Part shown: positions 7,829 through 14,078 of the stretch, one piece after another
Numbering within the stretch: the first letter of the stretch is position 1
How the letters are laid out: each line of letters opens with the position of its first letter
NCBI GenBank assembly: GCA_030690405.1
Contig: JAUYGU010000057.1
Coordinates: 1-16,261, forward strand
Length of the DNA: 16,261 nt
From: Dehalococcoidia bacterium
GTDB taxonomy: Bacteria > Chloroflexota > Dehalococcoidia > SM23-28-2 > RBG-16-64-32
Reading direction: 5' to 3'
The notes under the pieces: model-generated
The model's input: only the letters and a program-made list of their open reading frames with translations
Databases searched by the model: none
Told to the model about the DNA's origin: nothing
Position numbers and translations under genes: made by a program

Positions 7829-7921
7829 CTAGGGCGGCAGCAAAGCCAGCAGGTGCCCGTCGTCCAGGTCCGGCCCCACGACCGCCAGCGTCGCCCGCTC
7901 CGGCAGCAGCCCCGCGACACG
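7829..7921 (-). pseudogene. M16 peptidase C-terminal remnant
   Basis: On the minus strand thirty codons plus TAG read RVAGLLPERATLAVVGPDLD, then DGHLLALLPP. The intact M16 peptidase at 9712-10986 ends with the corresponding TLAVVGP, LDDG and LLALLP blocks. From TLAVVGP to the stop I count 17 of 20 residues identical, with no gap. The frame continues a few codons upstream into unrelated sequence and hits a stop near 7950. No HxxEH zinc motif or start exists here. It is the tail of a lost M16 paralogue, located 1.8 kb from its intact relative. Confidence 0.8.
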
Positions 7922-7944
7922 GGACTCGCATTCAGGCCAATCAC

Positions 7945-8048
7945 TATACTAATACCCCTGTGGGGTTTTGCCCGACTTGGCAGCGTTACAGGCGCATGTT
8001 ATGAGGGTGATGCCTGTTATGCGGCGACGGCTCCGTCGCCGATTTTTT
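7945..8048 (+). ncRNA. candidate small RNA ending in an intrinsic terminator
   Basis: A good -10 hexamer TATACT (7945-7950) is followed by three hairpins: ACCCC-TGT-GGGGT (7954-7966), a bulged ACAGGC/GCCTGT stem (7988-8017), and the terminator at 8022-8048. No open reading frame of note lies between, so a short non-coding transcript of about 90 bases is the simplest reading. The -35 is weak and no RNA family is recognised. Confidence 0.4.
8022..8048 (+). terminator. intrinsic terminator
   Basis: CGGCGACGG and CCGTCGCCG form a GC-rich stem (8022-8030 with 8033-8041). An A and six T residues (8043-8048) follow directly. This is a textbook plus-strand rho-independent terminator, yet no intact plus-strand gene precedes it, which supports the small-RNA reading upstream. 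Confidence 0.8.
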
Positions 8049-8049
8049 G

Positions 8050-8078
8050 TTTAGCGGGGGGGGGGCGCTGACGATAGT
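8050..8078 (+). promoter_or_regulatory. possible promoter with a G10 spacer tract
   Basis: TTTAGC (8050-8055) and GATAGT (8073-8078) are separated by exactly 17 bases and could drive the leader of the TasA-like gene. The spacer contains ten consecutive G residues (8056-8065). Both hexamers are imperfect, so this is tentative. Confidence 0.3.
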
Positions 8079-8096
8079 ACAGCCTTGATAAAAAGA

Positions 8097-8250
8097 GCCC
8101 CGCACGGCCGAAACCATGCAGGGCAAGCAAGAGGACGCCGCATTACCAGAGCCCTTTGCCGTCTCTAATTATAGAGCAGGGTCGATCTCACGGCAAAGGG
8201 GCCGGCCTTGTATTCATGGCGAGCCTGTCGAACCACCGGCCGTGCGGGGC
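8097..8250 (+). promoter_or_regulatory. predicted riboswitch-like leader RNA, class unknown
   Basis: A perfect 14-bp long-range helix pairs GCCCCGCACGGCCG (8097-8110) with CGGCCGTGCGGGGC (8237-8250). Nested inside are CCATG/CATGG (8114-8118 with 8215-8219) and a perfect 11-bp helix CCCTTTGCCGT/ACGGCAAAGGG (8152-8162 with 8190-8200). The latter encloses a CTCTA-ATTA-TAGAG hairpin. The 3' arm of the outer helix can alternatively pair with a downstream copy of the 5' arm, building the terminator described next. This is how many transcriptional riboswitches and attenuators work, with the aptamer fold predicted to favour expression. I could not match it to a known class. Confidence 0.65.
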
Positions 8251-8297
8251 ACCACCCCAGGGGAGGTGATGTCCATAACGCACGGCCGTTTTGTTTG
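8237..8297 (+). terminator. alternative (switchable) terminator of the leader
   Basis: CGGCCGTGCG (8237-8246) is complementary over 10 bp to CGCACGGCCG (8279-8288), which is followed by TTTTGTTTG. The same 5' arm is used by the 14-bp leader helix, so the two folds exclude each other. The loop contains a small symmetrical CACC-A-CCCC / GGGG-A-GGTG hairpin (about 8250-8268). Confidence 0.6.
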
Positions 8298-8337
8298 CCG
8301 CCAACAATCAGCAGAAAGACCAAGAAGGAGATAGAAG

Positions 8338-8766
8338 ATGAAGAAGAGAATCATCATCATCGGGGCCGCCCTGGCTGTGTTCGCCGGCATCGCGGTGGGA
8401 GCGTACGCCGCGTACGTCCTCGGCGGCTCGGGGGCGTCCGGGTTCACCGCTGGCAACGCCGCCGACCTGACGGTCGCTCCACAAGGGTCGGATCTCGACG
8501 GCATCCTGCCCGGACAGACGCTGCCGATGGACGTCCTGATCACCAACAGCAACGCTGTTCCCGTGTCGGTAACGGGCCTGACCGCTACCTTCAACGATGG
8601 CGGCGACTGCGACTTCACCGTCACGCCCGTCAACCCCTACTCGTACACCCTGGGCGCAGGGGCAAGCTTTTGGGATCAGCTCAGCGTGTACATGGGGGAC
8701 CCCGATCCCGGCTGCGAAGGGTGGGTCGGTACGGTTACAGCCACTGCTACGGGCACGATGCCCTAG
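8338..8766 (+). CDS. secreted TasA/camelysin-like protein
   Basis: The 142-residue product starts with a signal segment (KKR at 2-4, hydrophobic about 5-26). It continues SGFTAGNAADLTV, then LPGQTLPMDVLITNSNAVPVSV. This layout, a signal peptide followed by an FTAG-x-LDL-like strand, a PG turn and a beta-rich domain about pairing extra N residues, resembles the SipW-processed TasA/camelysin family that forms surface fibres. The similarity is by pattern only. Two cysteines (91 and 126) could form a disulfide. An excellent AAGGAG sits eight bases before the ATG. A 250-base leader with a predicted switch precedes it, so expression is probably controlled at transcription elongation. An RTX-like secreted protein follows. 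Confidence 0.7.
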   Translation: MKKRIIIIGAALAVFAGIAVGAYAAYVLGGSGASGFTAGNAADLTVAPQGSDLDGILPGQTLPMDVLITNSNAVPVSVTGLTATFNDGGDCDFTVTPVNPYSYTLGAGASFWDQLSVYMGDPDPGCEGWVGTVTATATGTMP

Positions 8767-8783
8767 AGGGCTAGGCTGATTCG

Positions 8784-8819
8784 GTTGCGGGGCCGGCGCG
8801 CCAAGGCCGGCCCCGCAAC
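8784..8819 (+). terminator. long GC hairpin after the TasA-like gene
   Basis: GTTGCGGGGCCGGC (8784-8797) and GCCGGCCCCGCAAC (8806-8819) are perfect 14-bp arms with an 8-base loop. No T-run follows, so it may act as an mRNA-stabilising 3' end or a partial terminator before the next gene. Confidence 0.55.
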
Positions 8820-8864
8820 GCCCGCCCGGGTATGAGCTTCCGTCTTGGAATTGGGTGAACTGCG

Positions 8865-9704
8865 ATGCTGAAGGTTGCGGCTCCGTTGGTGGTTATCGCT
8901 GCGGTGGCGCTTCTGCCGGTGCTGGCGTGGGCGTCCTACGATGTCACCGGGTCCTCGCCGCCGTCGCCCTTCGGGACGGGAGTACACGTCCCAACACCGC
9001 TGGAGTGCGCGGGTATGACCTTCGATAACGTCATCACCCTCACCGGCGGCAACGACACTATCGTCGTTCCCGGCAGCACCCGCGACCTCATCTTCGGTCT
9101 CGGCGGCGACGACGAGATCGACGGCGGCAACGGGCCCGACTGCATCGTCGGCGGCGAGGGCGACGACGAACTGGAAGGCGGCAACGGCGACGACGTGATC
9201 CTCGGCGGCCCTGGCAATGACGAGATCGAGGGGGAGAATGGCGACGACCGCCTCTTCGGCGGCGGGGGTAACGACAGGATCGAGGGCGGCAAAGGCAACG
9301 ACCTCATCGACGGCGGCCCCGGAACGGACAAGTGCCAAGGCGGTTCAGGCAGCAATACGATCACGAACTGCGAGTCGCCGTGCTGGCCTTCTGGCCACGG
9401 CGAGACTTGGCGCCCCCCATGCCCCGAACCGGACTCAACCCTGCAAGGGCCGCCGGCATGGTCCGCAACCCTAGGTCCGGCCCCGGAGGTGACGCCGGAG
9501 GCGACGCCGAGTCCAGACCCCGCCCCGAGTCCTGAAGTGACGCCAGAGCCGACGCCGGAGGTTACGCCAGAGCCGACGCCTAGTCCCGAGCCAACGCCGG
9601 AGGTGACGCCAGAACCAACCCCGAGTCCCGAGCCAACCTCGGAGGCCACTCCGGAACCAACGCCGACTCCGGAGCCGCTACCGCAGGCGACACCGGAAGG
9701 CTGA
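8865..9704 (+). CDS. secreted RTX-like calcium-binding repeat protein
   Basis: The protein has 279 residues. A signal peptide (1-23, likely cleaved after AWA) is followed by a short domain and then ten successive nonapeptides of the GGxGxDxUx type (about 78-165), for example GGNGDDVIL and GGKGNDLID. Such arrays form a calcium-bound parallel beta-roll in secreted proteins. After a cysteine-containing bridge (C169, C173, C186) comes a Pro/Thr/Glu/Ser repeat tail (about 209-279) built from TPEPTP units. Unlike Gram-negative RTX toxins it has an N-terminal export signal, no type I secretion tail and no catalytic domain. The tail looks like a wall-spanning or spacer region, but no anchor motif follows. 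The gene may belong with the TasA-like gene. Confidence 0.85.
   Translation: MLKVAAPLVVIAAVALLPVLAWASYDVTGSSPPSPFGTGVHVPTPLECAGMTFDNVITLTGGNDTIVVPGSTRDLIFGLGGDDEIDGGNGPDCIVGGEGDDELEGGNGDDVILGGPGNDEIEGENGDDRLFGGGGNDRIEGGKGNDLIDGGPGTDKCQGGSGSNTITNCESPCWPSGHGETWRPPCPEPDSTLQGPPAWSATLGPAPEVTPEATPSPDPAPSPEVTPEPTPEVTPEPTPSPEPTPEVTPEPTPSPEPTSEATPEPTPTPEPLPQATPEG
9099..9330 (+). repeat. RTX nonapeptide-encoding repeats
   Basis: About ten diverged 27-base units encode the GGxGxDxUx array. GGCGGC and GGCGACGAC recur with a 27-base period. Copies differ enough that they look old rather than recently expanded. Confidence 0.8.
9480..9700 (+). repeat. Pro/Thr/Glu-encoding repeats
   Basis: Short, near-identical units such as ACGCCGGAGGTGACGCCAGA alternate with CCGAGTCCCGAGCCAACG variants. 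They encode the TPEVTPEPTPSPEP tail. Higher identity than in the RTX array suggests more recent expansion or contraction. Confidence 0.8.
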
Positions 9705-9715
9705 GCGCAACTCAG
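9701..9715. other. short inverted repeat spanning both convergent stops
   Basis: CTGAG and CTCAG flank five bases. The TGA of the RTX-like gene (9702-9704) and the TGA of the M16 gene (complement of 9712-9714) both lie in the arms. Too short for a confident terminator. Confidence 0.25.
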
Positions 9716-10986
9716 GCGGGCAGCAGCGCCAGCAAACGCCCGTCGTCCAGCTCCGGGCCGACGACCGCCAGCGTGACGCTCTCCAGCACCAGCACCCGGC
9801 GTGCTACCCGCATGACGTCTTCCGCGCTGACCGACGCGAGCTTCTCGACCACCGTCTCGATCGACTCTATCTCGCCCATCGTGAGGAGCTGCTCGCCCGC
9901 GCGCTGGGCCAGGGCCATCGGCGTTTCCAGGCTCAGGCGGAAGCTGCCAATCGTGAAGTCGCGCGCCTTCCTCATCTCATCCTCCGGCACGGGCTCCTCG
10001 ACGACCTTCGCCAGCTCAGCGAGGATCACCGTCACCGCCTCGTCCAGCTTCTCCGGGGACACGCCCGCCGAAACGGCGAAGACGCCCGTGTCCTTGTGCC
10101 GGCTCACGGAGGACGACACGGAGTAGGCCAGCCCGCGCCGCTCGCGTACCTCCTTGAACAGCCGCGAGCTCATCCCCCGGCCCAGCAGCGAGTTAAGGAC
10201 CTGGAGGATGTAGCGGTCGGGGTCGTCTCGCGGCAGGGCGGGCATCGCCAGGGCCAAGTTCGTCTGGGAGATCGGACGGCTGTCCGAGATCACCCGCCGG
10301 GCGGGCAGGCGCCCCTCCACCGGGGAGACGGTCGGCGGCTGCGGCCGGCGTCCGTTCGCGAACAGCGCCCGCGCCACCCTGACGACGTCATCCGGCGTGG
10401 TGTTGCCGGCGACGCTGAGGACGATGTTGGCCGCCCCGTACCAGGTGTTCATCCAGGAGACGAAATCCGCCCGGCCCAGCCCCGCAACGGTATCCTCCGT
10501 GCCCGCGATCGACCAGCCCATCGGCTGATCGCCGAACAGCGCCTCGCCCAGCAGCTCGCCGCACCAGGCGCCGGGCTGGTCCTTGGTCCGCCGGATCTCC
10601 TGCTGCACTACCGAGCACTCACGGTCGATCTCCTCCTGGTCGAGGAGGGAGTGGGTGAGCATGTCCGAAAGCACGTCGACGGCCAGCTCCAGGCGGTCGA
10701 AGGGGACCTGGTTCCAGTAGCAGGTGAGCTCCTTTGAGGTGTAGGCGTTGAGGACGCCGCCGGCCCCTTCTATCGCCTCCGCGATATCGATGGCGGTGGG
10801 GCGCTTCTCGGTGCCCTTGAACACCATGTGCTCCAGGAAGTGGGCCAGCCCCTTCGTCCGCTCGTCTTCGGCGCGCGATCCCGCGCCCACGAACACGTTG
10901 ACGCTCACGGACTGCGCCGTCGGCACCGGCGTGGTGACCACCCGCAGGCCGCCGTCCAGCTCGCTTATCTCCGGGGTGATGGTCAT
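9712..10986 (-). CDS. M16 family zinc metallopeptidase (processing-peptidase-like)
   Basis: The 424-residue protein belongs to the insulinase/mitochondrial-processing-peptidase family. The inverted zinc motif HxxEH is present as HFLEH at 49-53, with Glu52 as base. The distal metal-ligand region RECSVVQQEI holds Glu123 and Glu130 at the expected distance of about 76 residues. GGVLNAYTSKELTCYW (76-91) is typical of the MPP-beta-like bacterial branch. The inactive-like C-terminal domain (about 195-420) is complete, so the length is normal. It probably degrades or processes peptides in the cytoplasm; no signal peptide is seen. GGAGG precedes the ATG, and a TATACT -10 lies upstream. It converges with the RTX-like gene at seven bases. 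A tail-only relative lies at 7829-7921. Confidence 0.95.
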   Translation of the reverse strand: MTITPEISELDGGLRVVTTPVPTAQSVSVNVFVGAGSRAEDERTKGLAHFLEHMVFKGTEKRPTAIDIAEAIEGAGGVLNAYTSKELTCYWNQVPFDRLELAVDVLSDMLTHSLLDQEEIDRECSVVQQEIRRTKDQPGAWCGELLGEALFGDQPMGWSIAGTEDTVAGLGRADFVSWMNTWYGAANIVLSVAGNTTPDDVVRVARALFANGRRPQPPTVSPVEGRLPARRVISDSRPISQTNLALAMPALPRDDPDRYILQVLNSLLGRGMSSRLFKEVRERRGLAYSVSSSVSRHKDTGVFAVSAGVSPEKLDEAVTVILAELAKVVEEPVPEDEMRKARDFTIGSFRLSLETPMALAQRAGEQLLTMGEIESIETVVEKLASVSAEDVMRVARRVLVLESVTLAVVGPELDDGRLLALLPA

Positions 10987-11019
10987 GCGTCCTCCGTCCT
11001 CAGGAATCGGGTCGCGTCC

Positions 11020-11049
11020 AGTATATCGGGCGCGGGCGGATGCGTCGAA
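11020..11049 (-). promoter_or_regulatory. predicted M16 peptidase promoter
   Basis: On the minus strand TATACT (11020-11025) lies 33 bases before the ATG, with TTCGAC 18 bases further upstream. The -10 is good and the -35 is weak, the same pattern as before the crotonase gene. Confidence 0.5.
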
Positions 11050-11074
11050 GGGGTGCCGGTGCGGTCGCCTCCCG

Positions 11075-11083
11075 TGTGGATAA
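11075..11083 (-). promoter_or_regulatory. consensus DnaA box
   Basis: The minus strand reads TTATCCACA, the exact bacterial DnaA-box consensus, between the M16 and pyrG promoters. It is a single box with no second copy or AT-rich unwinding region nearby, so it is not an origin; chance occurrence is possible. Confidence 0.35.
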
Positions 11084-11134
11084 CTAACAGCTAATCGATT
11101 TCCTCTTTTTCTCCTTTGTTACCATGGTGTCCGC

Positions 11135-11165
11135 TTGACACCCATAGCGGGCCATCCTGTATCAT
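11135..11165 (+). promoter_or_regulatory. predicted pyrG promoter
   Basis: A perfect TTGACA (11135-11140) and TATCAT (11160-11165) are separated by 19 bases, a long but usable spacer. Transcription should start about 11172-11173, at the sequence GGGC. Confidence 0.65.
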
Positions 11166-11169
11166 GGCG

Positions 11170-11205
11170 ATTGGGCTGAGGAGGCCCCCCAATAGGGGGT
11201 AAATG
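11170..11205 (+). promoter_or_regulatory. pyrG leader: possible CTP-sensing translational switch
   Basis: The predicted transcript begins GGGCTGAGGAGG, followed by CCCCCC (11185-11190), AATA, and GGGGG (11195-11199), then TAA and the pyrG ATG. CCCCC-AATA-GGGGG would hide the ribosome site. The 5' GGGC can pair with GCCC (11184-11187). Extra G residues added by slippage at the start site would pair with the C tract and could free the ribosome site. Confidence 0.45.
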
Positions 11206-12894
11206 GGCACGACCAAGTACATATTCGTAACCGGCGGCGTTGTCAGTTCAGTTGGCAAGGGCATCACTACCGCCGCCATCGGCCGAATCCTCAAGTCCCG
11301 CAACGTCCCCGTCGTCATCCAGAAGCTGGACCCGTACCTCAACGTCGACCCGGGCACCATGTCCCCCTACCAGCACGGGGAGGTGTTCGTCACCACCGAC
11401 GGCGCTGAGACCGACCTTGACCTCGGCCACTACGAGCGCTTCCTGGACCAGGACCTGACCCGGAGCAGCTCCGTCACCACCGGCCAGATATACCAGGCCG
11501 TGATCGGCAAGGAGCGCCGCGGCGATTACCTGGGCCGCACCATCCAACCCATCCCTCACGTCACCAACGAGATCAAGGAGCGCATTCGCGGCATCGGCCG
11601 CGAGAGCGGCGCCCAGGTCGTCATCGTCGAGGTCGGCGGCACCGTCGGCGACATCGAGAGCCAGCCTCACCTGGAGGCGATCCGCCAGATGCGCAACGAG
11701 GAGGGCCACCAGGACACGCTCTCCATCCACGTGACTCTCCTGCCCTACATCAGCACCACCGGCGAGCTAAAGACCAAGCCCACCCAGCACAGCGTCCGCG
11801 AGCTGCGCTCCATCGGCGTCCAGCCGGACGTCATCGTCTGCCGCAGCGACCGGCCGGTGGCGGACGAGCTGAGGGAGAAGATATCGCTCTTCTGCGATGT
11901 CGCTCCCAGCGCGGTCATCCCCCTGCTGACGATGCCGTCGATCTACGAGGTGCCGCTGGTGCTGGAAGAGGCCGGCCTGGGTGACCTCATCGTCGATAAG
12001 CTGAACCTGCCTTCTGGCCGGGGCGACCTGGAGGACTGGCAGAAGTGGGTGGAGCGGCTGAAGAACCCCCAGAGCCACGCTGAGATCGCCATCGTCGGCA
12101 AGTACGTGGAGCTGCCAGACGCCTACCTCTCCGTTAAGGAGTCTTTGATCCACGCCGGCGTCAAACACCAGGCGGGGATAAACATCCGTTGGCTGCACTC
12201 GGAAGAGATGGAGGGCCCGGACGCTGAGGAAGTGCTGGCCGGGGTGGACGGCATCATCGTGCCGGGAGGCTTCGGAGAGCGCGGGTTCGAAGGGAAGATC
12301 AAGGCCGCGCGCTACGCGCGCGAGAACGGCATCCCTTACCTGGGCCTCTGCCTCGGCCTGCAGGTGATGGTCGTGGAGTTCGCCCGCCACGTCTTCGGCA
12401 CGGACGAGGCCAACTCCACGGAGTTCTACCCGGAGAGCCCTTATCCCGTCATCAGCCTGCTCTCGGAGCAGCAGGGCGTCCAGGACAAGGGCGGCACCAT
12501 GCGCCTGGGCGGTTACACCTGCCGTCTGGTGGAAGCGACGAAGGCGCACGAGGCCTACGGCCGCGATGAGGTCGTTGAGCGACACAGGCACCGCTACGAG
12601 TTCAACAACGAGTTCCGCCCTCAGCTTGAGGCGGCGGGCCTCGTCGCCAGCGGCACGCTGCCGGACGGCTCGCTCGTCGAGATATGCGAGCTGAGGGACC
12701 ACCCCTGGATGGTCGGCTCCCAGTTCCACCCGGAGTTCCGGTCGCGCCCCAACCGTCCTCACCCGCTGTTCGCCGGGTTCGTGGGCGCCGCCCTTGAGCG
12801 TGCCCGCACCCGGCGGCTTTCGCACCCACGGGGCGCGCGCACCGTGGCCGACGTCTCCCGGCGCTCCACCCGCTCCCCCACAGCGCCTGCGTGA
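11203..12894 (+). CDS. pyrG: CTP synthase
   Basis: This 563-residue enzyme makes CTP from UTP, ATP and glutamine in the cytoplasm. The N-terminal synthase domain shows [10 protein letters not shown] near the start, [20 protein letters not shown], then [12 protein letters not shown] and KERRGDYLG. The C-terminal class I glutaminase domain has GGFGERG, the nucleophile Cys383 in GLCLGLQ, and the His509/Glu511 pair in QFHPEF. All catalytic elements are present. The protein is about 20 residues longer than usual because of an Arg/Pro/Ser-rich tail after the conserved LFAGFV block (about 530-563). The ATG is preceded by a G5 tract. The stop overlaps the next gene's GTG, so pyrG leads an operon with a membrane protein, transaldolase and perhaps rho. 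Confidence 0.97.
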   Translation: MGTTKYIFVTGGVVSSVGKGITTAAIGRILKSRNVPVVIQKLDPYLNVDPGTMSPYQHGEVFVTTDGAETDLDLGHYERFLDQDLTRSSSVTTGQIYQAVIGKERRGDYLGRTIQPIPHVTNEIKERIRGIGRESGAQVVIVEVGGTVGDIESQPHLEAIRQMRNEEGHQDTLSIHVTLLPYISTTGELKTKPTQHSVRELRSIGVQPDVIVCRSDRPVADELREKISLFCDVAPSAVIPLLTMPSIYEVPLVLEEAGLGDLIVDKLNLPSGRGDLEDWQKWVERLKNPQSHAEIAIVGKYVELPDAYLSVKESLIHAGVKHQAGINIRWLHSEEMEGPDAEEVLAGVDGIIVPGGFGERGFEGKIKAARYARENGIPYLGLCLGLQVMVVEFARHVFGTDEANSTEFYPESPYPVISLLSEQQGVQDKGGTMRLGGYTCRLVEATKAHEAYGRDEVVERHRHRYEFNNEFRPQLEAAGLVASGTLPDGSLVEICELRDHPWMVGSQFHPEFRSRPNRPHPLFAGFVGAALERARTRRLSHPRGARTVADVSRRSTRSPTAPA

Positions 12895-13367
12895 GCGCCG
12901 AAAAGGCCCTCGCCCTTTCCCACCTTCTCGCTGCCTTCTGGTACGTCATGGGCCTGGCGGCGGTGCAGTTCCCGCTCATCCGCGGCTGGCGCTTCGACGA
13001 CCTGAAGCTGAAGGCGGCGGCGTTCGAGGAGGCGACTCACTACAACGGGCTGCTGCTGACGCCGGGGATCATAGCTTCCGGCGTGACCGGGGTTTTCACC
13101 TGGACCCAGATGGACTACAATCTAGTGAGCAGCGGCTGGCTCATCGCCCTTGAGGCGCTGTACCTGATCAGCCTGTTGGTCTGCCTGCCCCTGATCGGCC
13201 TCGGCCTGCGGAGAGCGCGTCTGGCCTCGCTGCGGGCGGAGAAATCGGGCGCCACCACCCCTGAGCTAGAGGAAGCGCTGGCCGATAACGTTCCGATAGT
13301 GTTCAGCGGAATCGCGACCCTGCTGCTGCCGGCGATGGCCTACCTTTCGATCTTCAGGCCCGGCTAA
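12891..13367 (+). CDS. DUF2269-like four-helix membrane protein
   Basis: The 158-residue product has four hydrophobic segments (about 8-28, 53-71, 82-106 and 136-155). The order of a His in helix 1 ([12 protein letters not shown]), a [13 protein letters not shown] segment in helix 2 and a charged loop after helix 3 fits the DUF2269 family of predicted integral membrane proteins. No function is established for this family. The GTG start overlaps the pyrG stop (GTGA), indicating translational coupling, and 14 bases separate its stop from the transaldolase ATG. A link to CTP synthesis is not implied by the sequence; it may simply ride in the operon. Confidence 0.7.
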   Translation: MSAEKALALSHLLAAFWYVMGLAAVQFPLIRGWRFDDLKLKAAAFEEATHYNGLLLTPGIIASGVTGVFTWTQMDYNLVSSGWLIALEALYLISLLVCLPLIGLGLRRARLASLRAEKSGATTPELEEALADNVPIVFSGIATLLLPAMAYLSIFRPG

Positions 13368-13381
13368 AGGAGGAGGAAGAG

Positions 13382-14041
13382 ATGAAGCTCTGGCTGGACA
13401 CGGCCAGCATAGACGAGATCCGCGCCGCCGCGCGGTTCGGCGTCGTCAGCGGCATCACCACCAACCCCTCCCTCTGGGCGAAGGCCGCCTCCGGCACCGA
13501 CTACCGCGACGTCGTCCTCGAGATCTGCTCCATCATCGATGGCCCCGTGTCGGCGGAGTGCCTGGCCCAGGACGTCGATGGGCTGGTGGAAGAGGCGCGG
13601 AACATCTCCAAGTGGCATCCGAACGTGGTGGTAAAGATACCGCTGGACGAGAACGGCCTGGAGGCGATCCATCGCGTCTCCCGGGAGGGGATCAAGGTCA
13701 ACACAACCCTCATCTTCCAGCCGAACCAGGCGCTCCTGGCGGCCCAGGCCGGCGCCACCTACGTCAGCCCGTTCGTTGGGCGCCTGGACGATATCGGCCA
13801 GGAGGGGATGACGGTAGTGCGGGAGATCGTCGAGATATTTGACCGCTATCACCTGCCCACGCAGGTGCTGGCCGCCAGCCTCCGCCACCCGCTGCACGTC
13901 ATCCAGGCCGCCAGGGCTGGCGCCCACATCACCACCATGCCCTACACCGTATTCCAGGCGATGTTCAAGCACCCCCTGACCGACGCGGGCATACAGAAGT
14001 TCCTGGAGGACGCCCGCAAGGCCGCGAAGGTAAAGGCATGA
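13382..14041 (+). CDS. tal: transaldolase (small, FSA/TalC-type)
   Basis: This 219-residue TIM-barrel enzyme of the pentose phosphate pathway transfers a dihydroxyacetone unit through a Schiff base. The lysine is Lys85 in VVVKIPL, at the same number as in E. coli FSA. Residue 59 is Glu (PVSAEC) and residue 131 is Phe (YVSPFVGRLDD). In fructose-6-phosphate aldolases these are Gln and Tyr, so the active site looks like a true transaldolase rather than an aldolase. TTNPS (26-30) and VNTTLIF are also typical. A strong AGGAGG precedes the ATG. The gene follows the DUF2269-like gene by 14 bases and ends 166 bases before rho. Confidence 0.95.
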   Translation: MKLWLDTASIDEIRAAARFGVVSGITTNPSLWAKAASGTDYRDVVLEICSIIDGPVSAECLAQDVDGLVEEARNISKWHPNVVVKIPLDENGLEAIHRVSREGIKVNTTLIFQPNQALLAAQAGATYVSPFVGRLDDIGQEGMTVVREIVEIFDRYHLPTQVLAASLRHPLHVIQAARAGAHITTMPYTVFQAMFKHPLTDAGIQKFLEDARKAAKVKA

Positions 14042-14078
14042 TTGTCGTGAACTCGGCCCAGTTAACGCCGTTGCGTCC

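Noticed and set aside
8097..8160. AGGGCAA and GGACGC pieces recall the c-di-GMP-I riboswitch.
   Set aside because: The conserved core order, the A-rich joins and the tetraloop receptor are not in place.
8097..8250. 14-bp terminal inverted repeats could mark a miniature transposable element.
   Set aside because: No target-site duplication flanks the arms, and the third copy of the arm followed by T residues is better explained by an RNA switch.
9099..9700. Regular repeats checked as a possible CRISPR array.
   Set aside because: They lie in frame inside a coding region and encode RTX and Pro/Thr/Glu repeats; there are no unique spacers.
11075..11110. DnaA box as a replication origin.
   Set aside because: Only one box, no clustered repeats, and neither dnaA, dnaN nor parAB nearby.
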